Positions 6,366 to 14,980 of a stretch of DNA of 64,000 nucleotides are shown here, in pieces; positions within the stretch are counted from its first letter, which is position 1; each line of letters opens with the position of its first letter. The position numbers and the translations under genes are program-made. This stretch comes from SZUA-36 sp963774415 (lineage in GTDB: Bacteria > Pseudomonadota > Gammaproteobacteria > Xanthomonadales > SZUA-36). The stretch covers positions 124,001-188,000 of the forward strand of contig CAVZEU010000004.1 of NCBI GenBank assembly GCA_963774415.1, written 5' to 3'. Below the pieces are notes generated by a model that did no database searches, was not told where the DNA came from, and worked only from the letters and a program-made list of their open reading frames with translations.

Positions 6366-8684
6366 CTACTTCGCGCCGACGCCGAGTTCCAGCTTCACCC
6401 AGTCGCCGTCTTGCGACTCGACGGTGTGCGTTTCGGTGAGCCTGATTCGGTCCTTGCCGACCTGTTGGTCGGCCTGGAACGCCGCCTGGACGGCCTCGGC
6501 GCGCGCCTTGGCCAGGTCCGCCAGGTCCTGTTCGCTGACGGGTTCGGTTGTGCGCAGCCGGTCGCGCAGGTCGGTGGCGTAAGCCAGGCGGTCCAGCTTC
6601 GGCTTGCCGCCCGCATTGTCCGCCGGCGCGGCGGTGTGTTTTTTCTTCAGCGCCGCCAACGGCTGCTCCGGGAAGCGTTCGCTGAAGAGCGACTCCATGG
6701 CGGTCAGCACCTTGTCGTTGAGCAGCATCGTATCGTCGAGCCGGCCTTCCGTGTCGTCGATTCCCTTTAGCAGCCGCGCGCTCAGCCGCGCCGACTGCAG
6801 CGCCGGCTTGTCGATGGCGGGGGCGGTCACACCGGCGATTTCGATAACGAGCTGCGGGCGTTTTGCCAGCGCCTTTTCGAGCTGGGATACCTTTTCCATT
6901 TCCGGCGGTGTCAGGTCGGAGCGGCCGGCCAGGAACTGGAACTCGCCCAAATCTTCGGAATGCATACCGATCAGTCTGCCCAACAGGCGGAACGGCGCCC
7001 CCACCACCTTGGTGATCACGCCGGCCAAGGCCTTGCGGATCACGCCGCCGATATCGAATTGGGGGTCGTTGACATCACCGCTGACCGGCACGTCGATGTC
7101 GATCACGCCGTTGGCGTCTTTCAGCAGCGCCACGGCCAGGGCCAGCGGCAGGTCGGCCGCGCCCGGTTGCTCGACTTTTTCACCCAGCTTGAGGTCGGAG
7201 ATGACGAGCGAGTTCTGCGCCTGTAACTGGCCGGCGTCGATCGTGTAGTGCAATTTCGTTTCCAGCTTGCCCTCGTCGATCTTGTAGCCGGCGAACAGGA
7301 TCGAGTACGGGGTCAGCGAGGACATGAGCAGGTTGCGAAACTCCATTTCTATGTCCATGTGCCGCGCGGGGTCGAACAGGTCCAGCGCGCCGTCGATGCG
7401 CGCCAGCCCGTATTCATCCACCTGGCCTTCCAGGCTGACGTTGGCCGGTTCCGTGCTGCCTGTGGTCAGGGCAGAGACGGTGCCTTTGAGTTTGGCGACG
7501 CGGGCGGCGAAGGGCAGCGGCAGCGACAGGTCGGAATAGTCCAGTGCACTGTCCTTGATACTGATGCCGCCGATACTGACCGCGAAAGCCGCTGCGCCGC
7601 CGGCCTGCTCGCCGGGGGCTTCCGGGGTGCTTTTTTCAACCGTGAGTGCCGAGAGGTTGCTGCTGTGATCCGCGAACACGATCACCCGGGCCGACAGCCC
7701 GGTAAAATCCAATCGCGAAATCTCGAGGCCGCCGGCATCCAGGTCAAACTGTTCGATATCCAGCTTGTCCCAGCCCAGCAACGGTTCCTGTTTCATCGTG
7801 TCCTTCACCTCGAGACCGGAAACGCTGAGTTGGCCGGACAGCTCGGCGGGCTTTCCGGCCGGCACGTCGATTTCGATGTTGCTGTCGATGATGCCGCCGT
7901 CGATCTGAACGCGGGCGGCTTGTTGGGCATAGGCTTGGCCCACTGACAGCGGTACTTCGTGGGTGTGCGCTTTGCCTTTGAACGTGACTGCCGGTAACAG
8001 TCCCAGCTTGCCCCGGACTTCGATGCGGCCGCCCCGGGCCAGGTTACCGGACGCACTGAGCGGGATCAGGGTACCGTTACGGCTGTCGATACGGTCGAGT
8101 TCGACTTCCAGTTCGCGTACGCCTGCTGTTGCCGCCGGCGTGATGCCGCGGTCGGCGAAATCGACCTCGCCGAGATTGATTGACAGCCCGGCAATGGCGA
8201 ACGCGGGCGGCGGAGCGCTGCTTTTGGCCGGCGCGCTTTTTCCACCGCCGGCGTCAGCCAGCAAGCGCTCGAGCCGGGACTGGCCGTCCGCCGTATTCTC
8301 GAAAAACAGGTAGGGCCTGGTCAGGCGAATTTGGCCGAAGGTCCAGGCCCGCCGCCACAGGCTCGCGAGCTTGAAGTCGACTTGCAAGCGGTCGAAGGCC
8401 GCGAGCCGCACCGCGTCGGTATCGCTGAGCTCGAAGCCCTTGACGTCGAGGTCCAGCCTGAACGGGTCGAAGTTGACGTCCGCGATCCGCGCGCTGCGGC
8501 CCAGGTCGTCCTGGATATAGCCGAGGACGCTGTGCTTGATGAGCACGGGAACAGCGAGATAGCCCACCAGGGCGTACAGCAGGACGGCTGCGATCAGCCA
8601 GAAGCGCCCGCGGCGCGGATTGAGCCACGGGGTTCCAGCGCGTGCAGCGTCCGCGTCGCCGACTTCATTGTCAACCGTGTTCAT
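6366..8684 (-). CDS. DUF748 domain protein (AsmA-like envelope protein)
   Basis: This large 772-aa protein has a short cytoplasmic N-terminus, one membrane helix at ~29-48 (FWLIAAVLLYALVGYLAVPV) and a long periplasmic beta-rich body typical of DUF748. The family is related to AsmA/Mlp bridge-like proteins implicated in outer-membrane lipid handling. The segment ~540-640 (GVIDIDVPVSGDVNDPQFDIGG onward) is the most conserved DUF748 part. The last ~150 residues are helical and charged. No operon partner is seen. Confidence 0.85.
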   Translation of the reverse strand: MNTVDNEVGDADAARAGTPWLNPRRGRFWLIAAVLLYALVGYLAVPVLIKHSVLGYIQDDLGRSARIADVNFDPFRLDLDVKGFELSDTDAVRLAAFDRLQVDFKLASLWRRAWTFGQIRLTRPYLFFENTADGQSRLERLLADAGGGKSAPAKSSAPPPAFAIAGLSINLGEVDFADRGITPAATAGVRELEVELDRIDSRNGTLIPLSASGNLARGGRIEVRGKLGLLPAVTFKGKAHTHEVPLSVGQAYAQQAARVQIDGGIIDSNIEIDVPAGKPAELSGQLSVSGLEVKDTMKQEPLLGWDKLDIEQFDLDAGGLEISRLDFTGLSARVIVFADHSSNLSALTVEKSTPEAPGEQAGGAAAFAVSIGGISIKDSALDYSDLSLPLPFAARVAKLKGTVSALTTGSTEPANVSLEGQVDEYGLARIDGALDLFDPARHMDIEMEFRNLLMSSLTPYSILFAGYKIDEGKLETKLHYTIDAGQLQAQNSLVISDLKLGEKVEQPGAADLPLALAVALLKDANGVIDIDVPVSGDVNDPQFDIGGVIRKALAGVITKVVGAPFRLLGRLIGMHSEDLGEFQFLAGRSDLTPPEMEKVSQLEKALAKRPQLVIEIAGVTAPAIDKPALQSARLSARLLKGIDDTEGRLDDTMLLNDKVLTAMESLFSERFPEQPLAALKKKHTAAPADNAGGKPKLDRLAYATDLRDRLRTTEPVSEQDLADLAKARAEAVQAAFQADQQVGKDRIRLTETHTVESQDGDWVKLELGVGAK

Positions 8685-8957
8685 TCCTCAAGTACCTGAC
8701 ACGAGAGTCTTCAGACTACCAAATATCAGGCTGAAAGTATGCCCTGGCGAACGGCGCGGCCGCCCGGCGCCTGGGCCGGGCTTTGCTAAATTTGGCCGCG
8801 GGCGCGTACACTGCCGGGCCATGTTGACCGCCTCCTGTCACTGCGGCGGCACCCGAGGCGCTCGCCGCTATCCGCGTCAGGGTCTTCGAGGTGAATGTCA
8901 CCCGCCGGCGGTGCTACACTCTTCAGTGCCGCGTTGATCCAAAGTGAAAAGGAACCC

Positions 8958-9329
8958 ATGGAAGCCAAACTGAACGTACTGGGCGAACCGCTCGTGCCCT
9001 GCTCCGAGAAACCGCTGACCGGATTTTTCCGCGACGGCTGCTGCAACACCGACGCCACCGACCTGGGCTCGCACACCGTGTGCGTGCGGGTGACCGCCGA
9101 GTTCCTGGAATTCTCGCGCGAGCAGGGCAACGACCTCACGACGCCGATGCCCGAGTTCGGCTTCCCGGGCCTCAAACCCGGCGACCAGTGGTGTTTGTGC
9201 GCGGCCCGCTGGCAGGAAGCGCTGAAGGCGGGCAGAGCGCCGCGGGTGGTGCTGCAGGCGACCCACGCGGCCTCGTTGCGCATCGTCAAGCTGGCCGATC
9301 TGAAGCGCTTTGCGGTGGACCTGGTCTGA
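8958..9329 (+). CDS. DUF2237 family protein
   Basis: The ATG at 8958 follows AAAAGGA. The 123 residues begin MEAKLNVLGEPLVPC and contain GFFRDGCCNT and KPGDQWCLCAARWQEAL, hallmark cysteine motifs of the DUF2237 family. The function is unknown. The 270 bases upstream hold only a possible relic of a GFA-type gene (MLTASCHCG coded at 8821). Confidence 0.85.
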   Translation: MEAKLNVLGEPLVPCSEKPLTGFFRDGCCNTDATDLGSHTVCVRVTAEFLEFSREQGNDLTTPMPEFGFPGLKPGDQWCLCAARWQEALKAGRAPRVVLQATHAASLRIVKLADLKRFAVDLV

Positions 9330-9369
9330 GCCGGCATTCCGAACCCCACAGCGTCAGTCAGACCCCCAT

Positions 9370-9402
9370 ACCGTCATTCCGGGCTTGGCCCGGAATCCGG
9401 TA
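9370..9402. repeat. REP-type palindrome
   Basis: CCGTCATTCCGGGC...GCCCGGAATCCGG forms a near-perfect hairpin and belongs to the same family as the units near 11.8, 12.7, 13.75 and 19.55 kb. A relic of a REP-associated transposase is at 13.86 kb. Confidence 0.7.
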
Positions 9403-9545
9403 ACCAAGCTCGCTAATTTCCTACATCAATTGTCGTCTTCTATGAATACTGCCGGTTGAAGTTTTCGGCCATGCTGAGTTTGAACATGGCATTTCATCGC
9501 ATAACAAAGCAAAGCGGTTTCGCGCACCGCGGCCACGGTTGCAAA

Positions 9546-9563
9546 TATGTCAAATACGACATA
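9546..9563. promoter_or_regulatory. Putative operator of the decayed HigBA-like module
   Basis: The inverted repeat TATGTC-AAATAC-GACATA lies 13 bases before the toxin ATG at 9577 and is the natural binding site for the XRE antitoxin at 9805. Confidence 0.4.
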
Positions 9564-9576
9564 ATATACTTCCCGA

Positions 9577-9812
9577 ATGGGCCAGCCAGATAAACCCTGT
9601 GTCATTGGCGCCTCACTCGTCCCATGCCCGTGCTGGGTGCTCGTTGCCACGAGCTTCGGATTACGGACCATGAAGTGAGTTGGCGAATAATGTACCGGAT
9701 TGATGCAGATGCAATTATTCTGCTTGAGGTGTTTCGCAAGAAAACAGGCAAGACACCTAAAAGAATTATTGACCTGTGCAAACGACGCTTAGTGGAGTAC
9801 GACAATGCATAA
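9577..9812 (+). pseudogene. Gp49/HigB-like toxin, internally deleted and frameshifted
   Basis: The first codons (MGQPDKP) and the second half (PMPVLGARCHELRI ... YRIDADAIILLEVF, residues coded from 9624) match the Gp49-like DUF891 RelE-type toxins, which are ~110 aa. About 45 residues between them are missing, and the remaining SLAPHS/RPMP overlap shows a 2-base frameshift near 9619. The toxin is probably dead, although an ORF from 9624 would still give 62 residues. Confidence 0.6.
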
Positions 9813-10113
9813 AACCAAGCGGGCAAAACTGGAAAGAAAGGGCTGGAAATTTGGCTCAGCCGATGCGTTTCTGGGGCTTTCGAAGGCGGAGACGAGCTAC
9901 ATAGAGCTGAAGCTGGCTTTGAGTGACAAACTAAGATCGAAAAGAGTGAGCCGGAACCTGACTCAAACCGAACTCGCCCACCTGGTGCATTCCAGCCAGT
10001 CGCGGGTGGCAAAAATGGAGGCGGGAGATCCTGCCGTTTCCATCGACCTGCTTATCAAATCTCTGTTGGCGCTTGGTGTTTCAAAGAAGGAGTTGGGGCG
10101 ATCTATCAGTTGA
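9805..10113 (+). CDS. XRE-family antitoxin (HigA-like)
   Basis: This 102-aa protein has a helix-turn-helix at ~46-100 (LRSKRVSRNLTQTELAHLV, SSQSRVAKMEAGDPAVSIDLL) of the type that pairs with Gp49-like toxins. It overlaps the toxin reading frame by 8 bases. It would repress its own promoter. With the toxin gutted it is an orphan antitoxin. Confidence 0.8.
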   Translation: MHKTKRAKLERKGWKFGSADAFLGLSKAETSYIELKLALSDKLRSKRVSRNLTQTELAHLVHSSQSRVAKMEAGDPAVSIDLLIKSLLALGVSKKELGRSIS

Positions 10114-10252
10114 ACCTTTTACCTTGAGCACACCGCAAGGCGCCGCACGGGCAGTCGGTGCCCAGCTTGAAATAAAACTGGTATTCTCTGGCGAGGCCGC
10201 CTGAGTTGGGCGCGAGGCGGCGCCAGCGAAGGCGCTTGGAGAAGGAGACAGC

Positions 10253-11168
10253 ATGAGCACCGAGACAAGAATCGCCGAGCAGCCCTGCGATTTCGAGCAA
10301 GGCAGCGCCGGCATCGAACTTCTGATCAAGCCGCGGGAGAGGGACCTCGGCGGCTTTTCGGTGCGCCGCGTGCTGCCGACCACCGAGCGCAGGATGGTGG
10401 GCCCGTGGATTTTCTTCGATCACATGGGCCCGGCCGAGTTCGCGCCCGGCGAGGGCGTCAACGTGCGCCCGCACCCGCACATCAACCTGGCCACGGTGAC
10501 GTACCTGTTCGAGGGCGAAATCGTGCACCGCGACTCGCTCGGCAACGAACAGGCGATACACCCCGGCGATATCAACCTGATGATGGCCGGAGCCGGCATC
10601 GTCCATTCCGAGCGCGAACGCCCCGAGGTCAAGGCCAGGGTCCACCGGGCGCACGGCCTGCAGCTGTGGCTGGCGCTGCCGGAAGCCGACGAGGAGGCCG
10701 AGCCGGCGTTCTATCACTACCCCGGCAAGGAAATACCCAGGGTCACGGTCGGCGAGGTGCCCGTGCGCGTGATGATGGGCAGCGCCTTTGGCGTGACCTC
10801 GCCGGTCAAGACCTTCGCCGAGACCCTGTACGTGGAGGCGCACCTGCAAGCGGGCCAGGCGCTGACGCTGCCGCAGGCGCAGGAGCGGGCCGTCTATGTC
10901 GCCAGCGGCCGCCTGGCGGCGGGCGGCACCCAGATCGCCGAGCACACGATGGCGGTGTTTGCCGATGTACCGGGCATCCGCCTCGAGGCGAAAAGCGAGG
11001 CCCGCATCGGCATCATCGGCGGCGAGAAAATGACCGGACCGCTTCATCGAGTGGAACTTCGTCTCGAGCCGCAAGGAGCGCATCGACAAGGCCAAGGCCG
11101 ACTGGAAGGAAGGCCGTTTCCCGAAAGTGCCGGGGGATGAAGACGAATTCATCCCGCTGCCCGAGTAA
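10253..11168 (+). CDS. Pirin family protein (one frameshift near the 3' end)
   Basis: This pirin-type cupin has the N-terminal metal motif HPHINLATVTYLFEG and the GIVHSER motif. Family members bind Fe(II) and some are quercetinases. Read straight, the frame stops at 11140 with an unrelated tail. Adding two bases near 11041 (CCGCTTC to CCGCGCTTC) restores the conserved end FIEWNFVSSRKERI...FIPLPE with its stop at 11166-11168. The start ATG follows GGAGA. Confidence 0.85.
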
Positions 11169-11178
11169 GGCGCCCACG

Positions 11179-11617
11179 GTGCAGGCGCTGGAAAAAACCT
11201 ACCCCGTCGTGCTTCGCCAGGACGTCATCTGGGGCGACATGGACGCCTTCGGCCACGTCAACAACACGGTGTATTTCCGTTATTTCGAGGACGCGCGCAT
11301 CGCCTATTTCGACCGCATCGGCGTGCACGGCCTGATGCAAGAGAGCCAGGACCGGCCCGATCCTGGCCTCGACCCGTTGCGACTTCCGCCTGCCGCTGGA
11401 ATACCCCGACCGCATCCGGGTCGCGGCGCGCTGCGAGATCCTCTCGGCGAAGAAATTCAACATGCACTACGCGGTCTTCAGCGAAAGCAACGACACCATA
11501 GCCGCCGAGGGCGAGGGCCTGATCGTCTTCTACGATTACGCCAACAAGAGAAGCTGCGAGATGCCGAAGGCGATCGTGGAGGCGATCGAGACACTGGAGG
11601 CCAATACACGGGCGTAG
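11179..11617 (+). pseudogene. Acyl-CoA thioesterase, 4HBT hotdog fold (frameshifted)
   Basis: The coding region starts at GTG 11179 and reads VIWGDMDAFGHVNNTVYFRYFEDARIAYF, the 4HBT active-site signature with the catalytic Asp. At ~11353 the frame slips; adding two bases (ACCGGCC to ACCGCGGCC) joins it to RCDFRLPLEYPDRIRV...ANTRA, ending at 11617. The restored protein of ~146 residues is normal for the family. It follows pirin by 10 bases. The break may be a consensus error. Confidence 0.75.
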
Positions 11618-11774
11618 GGCGTTTTATCGACCAACCTTTTCCTGCTGCTACTTTCTGAATTAATGCCGTCGCGTGCAATTATCAATCGACATATTGAACG
11701 CAATATGTCGATTAAGAGCTCAAAAATCGACATTTACTGAAACCAAGCCCAAGGAGCCCCGGGCTTGAGTAGTC

Positions 11775-11814
11775 CCGTCATTCCGGAGGCGCGCAGCGCG
11801 ATCCGGAATCTCCC
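11775..11814. repeat. REP-type palindrome
   Basis: CCGTCATTCCGGAGG...GCGATCCGGAATCTCCC is the same hairpin family as the other REP units. It is followed by a partial unit near 11843. Confidence 0.65.
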
Positions 11815-11974
11815 ACCATCATACGTGCGCGTATCGCAACCCACTTGTCATTCCGGGAGGGCGCATGCCTACGTCGGTTCGGGCCTTTTATGACTGCTGC
11901 CAGTGTTTGATGGCCCCATACTGGTCGTTGGCGAACTTCGGCAAAAAAAAGGGGGGTGGATGGTGTATTTTCGT

Positions 11975-11992
11975 GTTATCATATATGATAAC
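11975..11992. promoter_or_regulatory. Perfect 18-bp palindrome, toxin-antitoxin operator
   Basis: GTTATCATATATGATAAC is a perfect palindrome ending 8 bases before the toxin start. It is placed to bind the XRE antitoxin for autoregulation. Confidence 0.6.
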
Positions 11993-12000
11993 TTCAGTAA

Positions 12001-12324
12001 ATGAAATGGCAAATCACCTTCTATAACAAGAAGGTTGAATCGGCGGCAATGGCGCTCCCTGAGGGCATTCTGGCAAATCTTCTGCACATAGCGACGCTGA
12101 TTGAAGATTTTGGCCCGGACATTGGTATGCCATATACCCGCACCCTTGGTTCAGGCTTGTTTGAAATTCGAGCCAGGGGTAAGGAAGGGATTGCACGTGC
12201 GGTGTATTGCGTCCGGGCGAGGAGAGAATTGATCGTGCTGAACGTATTTATCAAGAAGTCGCCAAAAGTGCCGCGCAAAGAATTAGCTGTTGCCAGAAAG
12301 CGAATGAAAGAGGTATTGAAATGA
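12001..12324 (+). CDS. RelE/HigB-type toxin (Gp49-like)
   Basis: The 107 residues begin MKWQITFYNKKVESA and contain MPYTRTLGSGLFEIRARGKEGIARAVYCV and KSPKVPRKELAVARKRM, the order seen in phage Gp49-like (DUF891) toxins, a RelE-superfamily mRNA interferase group. The basic C-terminal part carries the presumed catalytic residues. The stop overlaps the antitoxin ATG (ATGA). Confidence 0.85.
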   Translation: MKWQITFYNKKVESAAMALPEGILANLLHIATLIEDFGPDIGMPYTRTLGSGLFEIRARGKEGIARAVYCVRARRELIVLNVFIKKSPKVPRKELAVARKRMKEVLK

Positions 12325-12620
12325 ACCGCCCAACATTTGGAGATTTCAAAAAAGCCGCGCTTTCGCGACCCGAGGTAAAGGCTGAGTATGAGCGCCTGGC
12401 AGCGACATATGAATTGCGTAAAAAGCTGATTGGTATACGCAAGGCCGCGGGGTTTACCCAGGAACAGATGGCCAGGGCACTAAAGACCCAGAAAAGTAAC
12501 ATCTCCAGGCTGGAAAATGTTGATTCAAAAAACTCACCCACACTCTCCACCATCGAACGTTATGCCAGCGCGGCGGGCTTTAAGCTGGAAATAAACTTTG
12601 TACCGCAACGCCGTTCGTAA
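12321..12620 (+). CDS. XRE-family antitoxin
   Basis: The ATG at 12321 overlaps the toxin stop by 4 bases. The 99-aa protein has a C-terminal helix-turn-helix (IRKAAGFTQEQMARALKTQ, SNISRLENVD, SPTLSTIERYASAAG). It neutralises the upstream RelE-like toxin and presumably binds the palindrome at 11975. Confidence 0.85.
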   Translation: MNRPTFGDFKKAALSRPEVKAEYERLAATYELRKKLIGIRKAAGFTQEQMARALKTQKSNISRLENVDSKNSPTLSTIERYASAAGFKLEINFVPQRRS

Positions 12621-12655
12621 ATGCAGCTGGGCCTAGTTGTTCAAGCGCGAGTTCT

Positions 12656-12771
12656 CCCATCATTCCGGACGCGTGCAGCGCCTCACCCCCGTCATTCCGG
12701 ACGAGCGCAGCGCCTCACCCCCGTCATTCCGGACGAGCGCAGCTCGACCCGGAATCTCCCACCATCAAACG
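12656..12771. repeat. Tandem REP units (three)
   Basis: Three head-to-tail units of ~31 bases beginning with CATTCCGGACG and containing GCAGCGCCTCACCCC end in a closing GGAATCTCCC arm. The interval 12772-13031 holds nothing else I recognise. Confidence 0.65.
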
Positions 12772-13031
12772 TGCTTGTAACGAAACCCTGAATCTATCCT
12801 CACCTACACAAATTACATTCAAACCCGATAGCCATCACGTAACCCCTGACGCATGCTCATCCCATGCGAATGTTACAAAGCAGGGGCTTCGACAAGCACG
12901 CACATTGCCCTGAAAAAGTAGAAGCCATCGCCTTTCGCCGGGTTCGTTACCTGCCTATTCCCTGTGCACCGTATATCGACGGGGTTGCCGCAACGTCTTA
13001 TAAGTGGTACCTTCAGTGGTAACATTTACCA

Positions 13032-13226
13032 GTGGGTAAAATACGACGGGGAAACTATGTTTTCCTGTGCTGGACGGGCGATCACTCACCCCGGCACGTG
13101 CATGTCTACCGTCGTTCAAAGCTGGTGTTGAAATGGGACCTGGAAAACCAACAGCCCATGCAAGGTAAAGCCAGCAGAAAGATTCTTCAATTGATCGGGG
13201 AACTGGTAGCTGAAGGCAAACTATGA
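13032..13226 (+). CDS. DUF4160 family protein (putative toxin of a small pair)
   Basis: The 64 residues start from GTG 13032. The DUF4160 pattern is clear: YVFLCWTGDHSPRHVHVYRR, then KLVLKWDLE and KILQLIGELV. DUF4160 genes usually pair with a small partner, often DUF2442, and are thought to form toxin-antitoxin-like modules. It overlaps the next start by 4 bases. Confidence 0.75.
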   Translation: MGKIRRGNYVFLCWTGDHSPRHVHVYRRSKLVLKWDLENQQPMQGKASRKILQLIGELVAEGKL

Positions 13227-13696
13227 AAATACGCAGCGTTGACATAAACAACCGGAAAAAAGAGTTTTCAGTGCTTACCTATTCCGGGACGAGCTTGTCA
13301 TTTCCCTATGCCAAAGCAACACCCCGTCCGCAAACCGACGACCGGATCATGAAGGTTTTTGTAGACAGCGAACTCGCCAAGGAAGCCATTACGTATGTGC
13401 TGGAATCCGGTAAGGAAGGCTCGGTACATATCGAGCAGTTTCTCGAATACAACGAAGATCCGATATATCTCGCAGATCTTTTGACCTACAAACTCACCCT
13501 GGAAGCAGGGCGCGGAATAAAATCCAGCGGCCTGAGCAGACGCCAGATCGCCAAAAGACTCGGCACCTCTGTACCGCAGCTATACCGACTGCTGGACCCG
13601 ACAAACACCCGCAAATCCATGAATCAGCTGGTCGCGCTTTTGCACGTCTTAAGCTGCAATGTTGACCTTGTAGTCAAAAAGAAAGCAGCCGCATAA
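13223..13696 (+). CDS. Partner of DUF4160 protein with C-terminal helix-turn-helix
   Basis: This 157-aa protein has an N-terminal ~60 residues of DUF2442-like strand pattern (MKIRSVDINNRKKEFSVLTY, LSFPYAKATPRPQ). A helix-turn-helix follows at ~105-150 (GLSRRQIAKRLGTSVPQLYRLL). The fusion suggests an autoregulatory antitoxin. ATGA overlap couples it to the DUF4160 gene. Confidence 0.65.
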   Translation: MKIRSVDINNRKKEFSVLTYSGTSLSFPYAKATPRPQTDDRIMKVFVDSELAKEAITYVLESGKEGSVHIEQFLEYNEDPIYLADLLTYKLTLEAGRGIKSSGLSRRQIAKRLGTSVPQLYRLLDPTNTRKSMNQLVALLHVLSCNVDLVVKKKAAA

Positions 13697-13712
13697 CCGC
13701 GCAAACCACAAC

Positions 13713-13782
13713 TCGTCATTCCGGACGCGCGCAGCGCCCCCTCCCGTCATTCCGGACGCGCGCAGCGCGATCCGGAATCCTC
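13713..13782. repeat. Two REP units
   Basis: Two copies of CGTCATTCCGGACGCGCGCAG, the second closed by CGCGATCCGGAATCC, stand just before a REP-associated transposase relic. Confidence 0.65.
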
Positions 13783-13858
13783 CCTCATTCTGAACCGGTT
13801 TGGGGTCGGTAACGGAAGACTGAAAGTTCGGGGGCTTTTCCCGACATAAACTGACGGT

Positions 13859-14071
13859 ATGCCAGAATCCAGATACCGCCAGGTCTCGGCAGAAGACACG
13901 CCCTGCTACCACTGCATCTCCCGCTGCGTACGGCGTGCCTCAAAGAATATTTCAAGCCCATGGGTGTCTGCTATCTCCCTCCTGGCTTCCATTTTTTCGG
14001 CAGACGTATGCGCTTATGCGGTAATAATGAGTAACCATTATCACGTGGTGCTGCTTATTGACGCTGGATAG
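13859..14071 (+). pseudogene. REP-associated tyrosine transposase (Y1/HUH), truncated
   Basis: The N-terminus PESRYRQVSAEDTPCYHCIS, CVRRA and the HUH motif SNHYHVVLLIDAG are those of IS200-like RAYT transposases (usually 200+ aa). Only 70 residues remain: the catalytic Tyr region is missing and the middle is rearranged. It ends 4 bases from abiEii. It is likely the source family for the surrounding REP palindromes. Confidence 0.7.
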
Positions 14072-14074
14072 TCA

Positions 14075-14980
14075 CTAAATAGCGCTCAATACATCTTCCA
14101 ACCTTTTTAACCCGCTCGCATGCTTGTGATCTGACATTCTTCCCAGGTTCATCAGTTTCCATTGGACTGCGGGCATTTGATCAATACCCTGCAAAGGCAA
14201 TAGTGACCAATCAGGTTTCCGATTTTTGACTGACATCAAAAATTGCTTGTCAGTTTCTGTCAGGGATTTTCGAACTTTCTCAATCAGAAGTTCGCGAGCG
14301 TTTTCCAGAGTTGGAAGATCAATGGGCTCTTTTGTCATGCCAAAAAACGAGCTTTCAAAAGCCTGGTCCATATCTTGAAGATTAGGATTCAGCAACTCTG
14401 AAATTGGCCGGGAGTGACTGATCAGATAAACCAGGAAAGCCTCGAATATTTCCCGGGTAATTCCTTCATCAGCCATCAATTGCATCACATCGTAAATGTC
14501 ACGAGGATGTTGCCTGTCCAAGGCCGCACAAATCTTGCCTCCGTACAGGTCCGGGACCGAAGCAACGGAAATATTGGCATAACCAAATTCACTTTCCACT
14601 GCAGGATGAATGTCTCTTTCTTTCGGCTTAAGCACAGTGCCGCGCGCCACTGGGCTCATTTCAATTTTGACCCGGAATCCACCCCCATCGACCATGATTT
14701 TTAGACGGTCTTCAAGCAACTTGGCATTGTACCGAGGCGAAACACTGATCAGGCTCTGTACAATCCTGTTTAACGCTTCGGCTGCTCGATTGAGCGAAAT
14801 CTCGCGGTCTTCAATCGGGACATAGACAAGATCTATGTCCACCGATAATCTGGGCATATCCCGTAAGAACAGATTTATGGCTGTTCCACCCTTGAGAGCA
14901 AAGCACGTTTCTCTGGCCACGAACGGCAGTACCCGAACAAGGAGTTCAACTTGCCTGTAATAAACGCTATCACGGTCCAT
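14075..14980 (-). CDS. abiEii: AbiEii-type nucleotidyltransferase toxin
   Basis: This is the toxin of the type IV AbiE system (abortive infection). The 301 residues show the nucleotidyltransferase signature LKGGTAINLFLRD...LSVDIDLVY (~27-53, GG...DxD) and VKIEMSPVARG. The family transfers nucleotides, probably to RNA, and is bacteriostatic. It overlaps the antitoxin gene by 11 bases, antitoxin first, the standard order. Confidence 0.9.
   Translation of the reverse strand: MDRDSVYYRQVELLVRVLPFVARETCFALKGGTAINLFLRDMPRLSVDIDLVYVPIEDREISLNRAAEALNRIVQSLISVSPRYNAKLLEDRLKIMVDGGGFRVKIEMSPVARGTVLKPKERDIHPAVESEFGYANISVASVPDLYGGKICAALDRQHPRDIYDVMQLMADEGITREIFEAFLVYLISHSRPISELLNPNLQDMDQAFESSFFGMTKEPIDLPTLENARELLIEKVRKSLTETDKQFLMSVKNRKPDWSLLPLQGIDQMPAVQWKLMNLGRMSDHKHASGLKRLEDVLSAI

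Larger units (their letters stand above)
11618..12000. other. Intergenic stretch with a hairpin and REP units
   Basis: No gene is seen in this stretch. A perfect 13-bp hairpin (ATCGACATATTG at 11685-11696, loop AACG, mirrored at 11701-11712, plus one flanking pair) is followed by a third ATCGACAT at ~11726. REP units follow at 11775-11814 and ~11843. The end carries the operator of the next toxin-antitoxin pair. Confidence 0.6.

Noticed and set aside
8821..8937. Possible GFA-family gene start (MLTASCHCG)
   Set aside because: Only nine residues resemble the family; the rest has no second Cys motif and runs out after ~39 codons. At most a relic.
10106..11152. 348-codon open frame on the minus strand
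   Set aside because: It is antisense to pirin; the plus-strand protein has clear family motifs and the minus translation is low-complexity Arg/Gly/His-rich, as expected for a shadow of high-GC coding.
12656..13782. Repeated ~31-base units as a CRISPR array
   Set aside because: Units are adjacent without unique spacers of constant length, are palindromic REP type, and there are no cas genes in the window.
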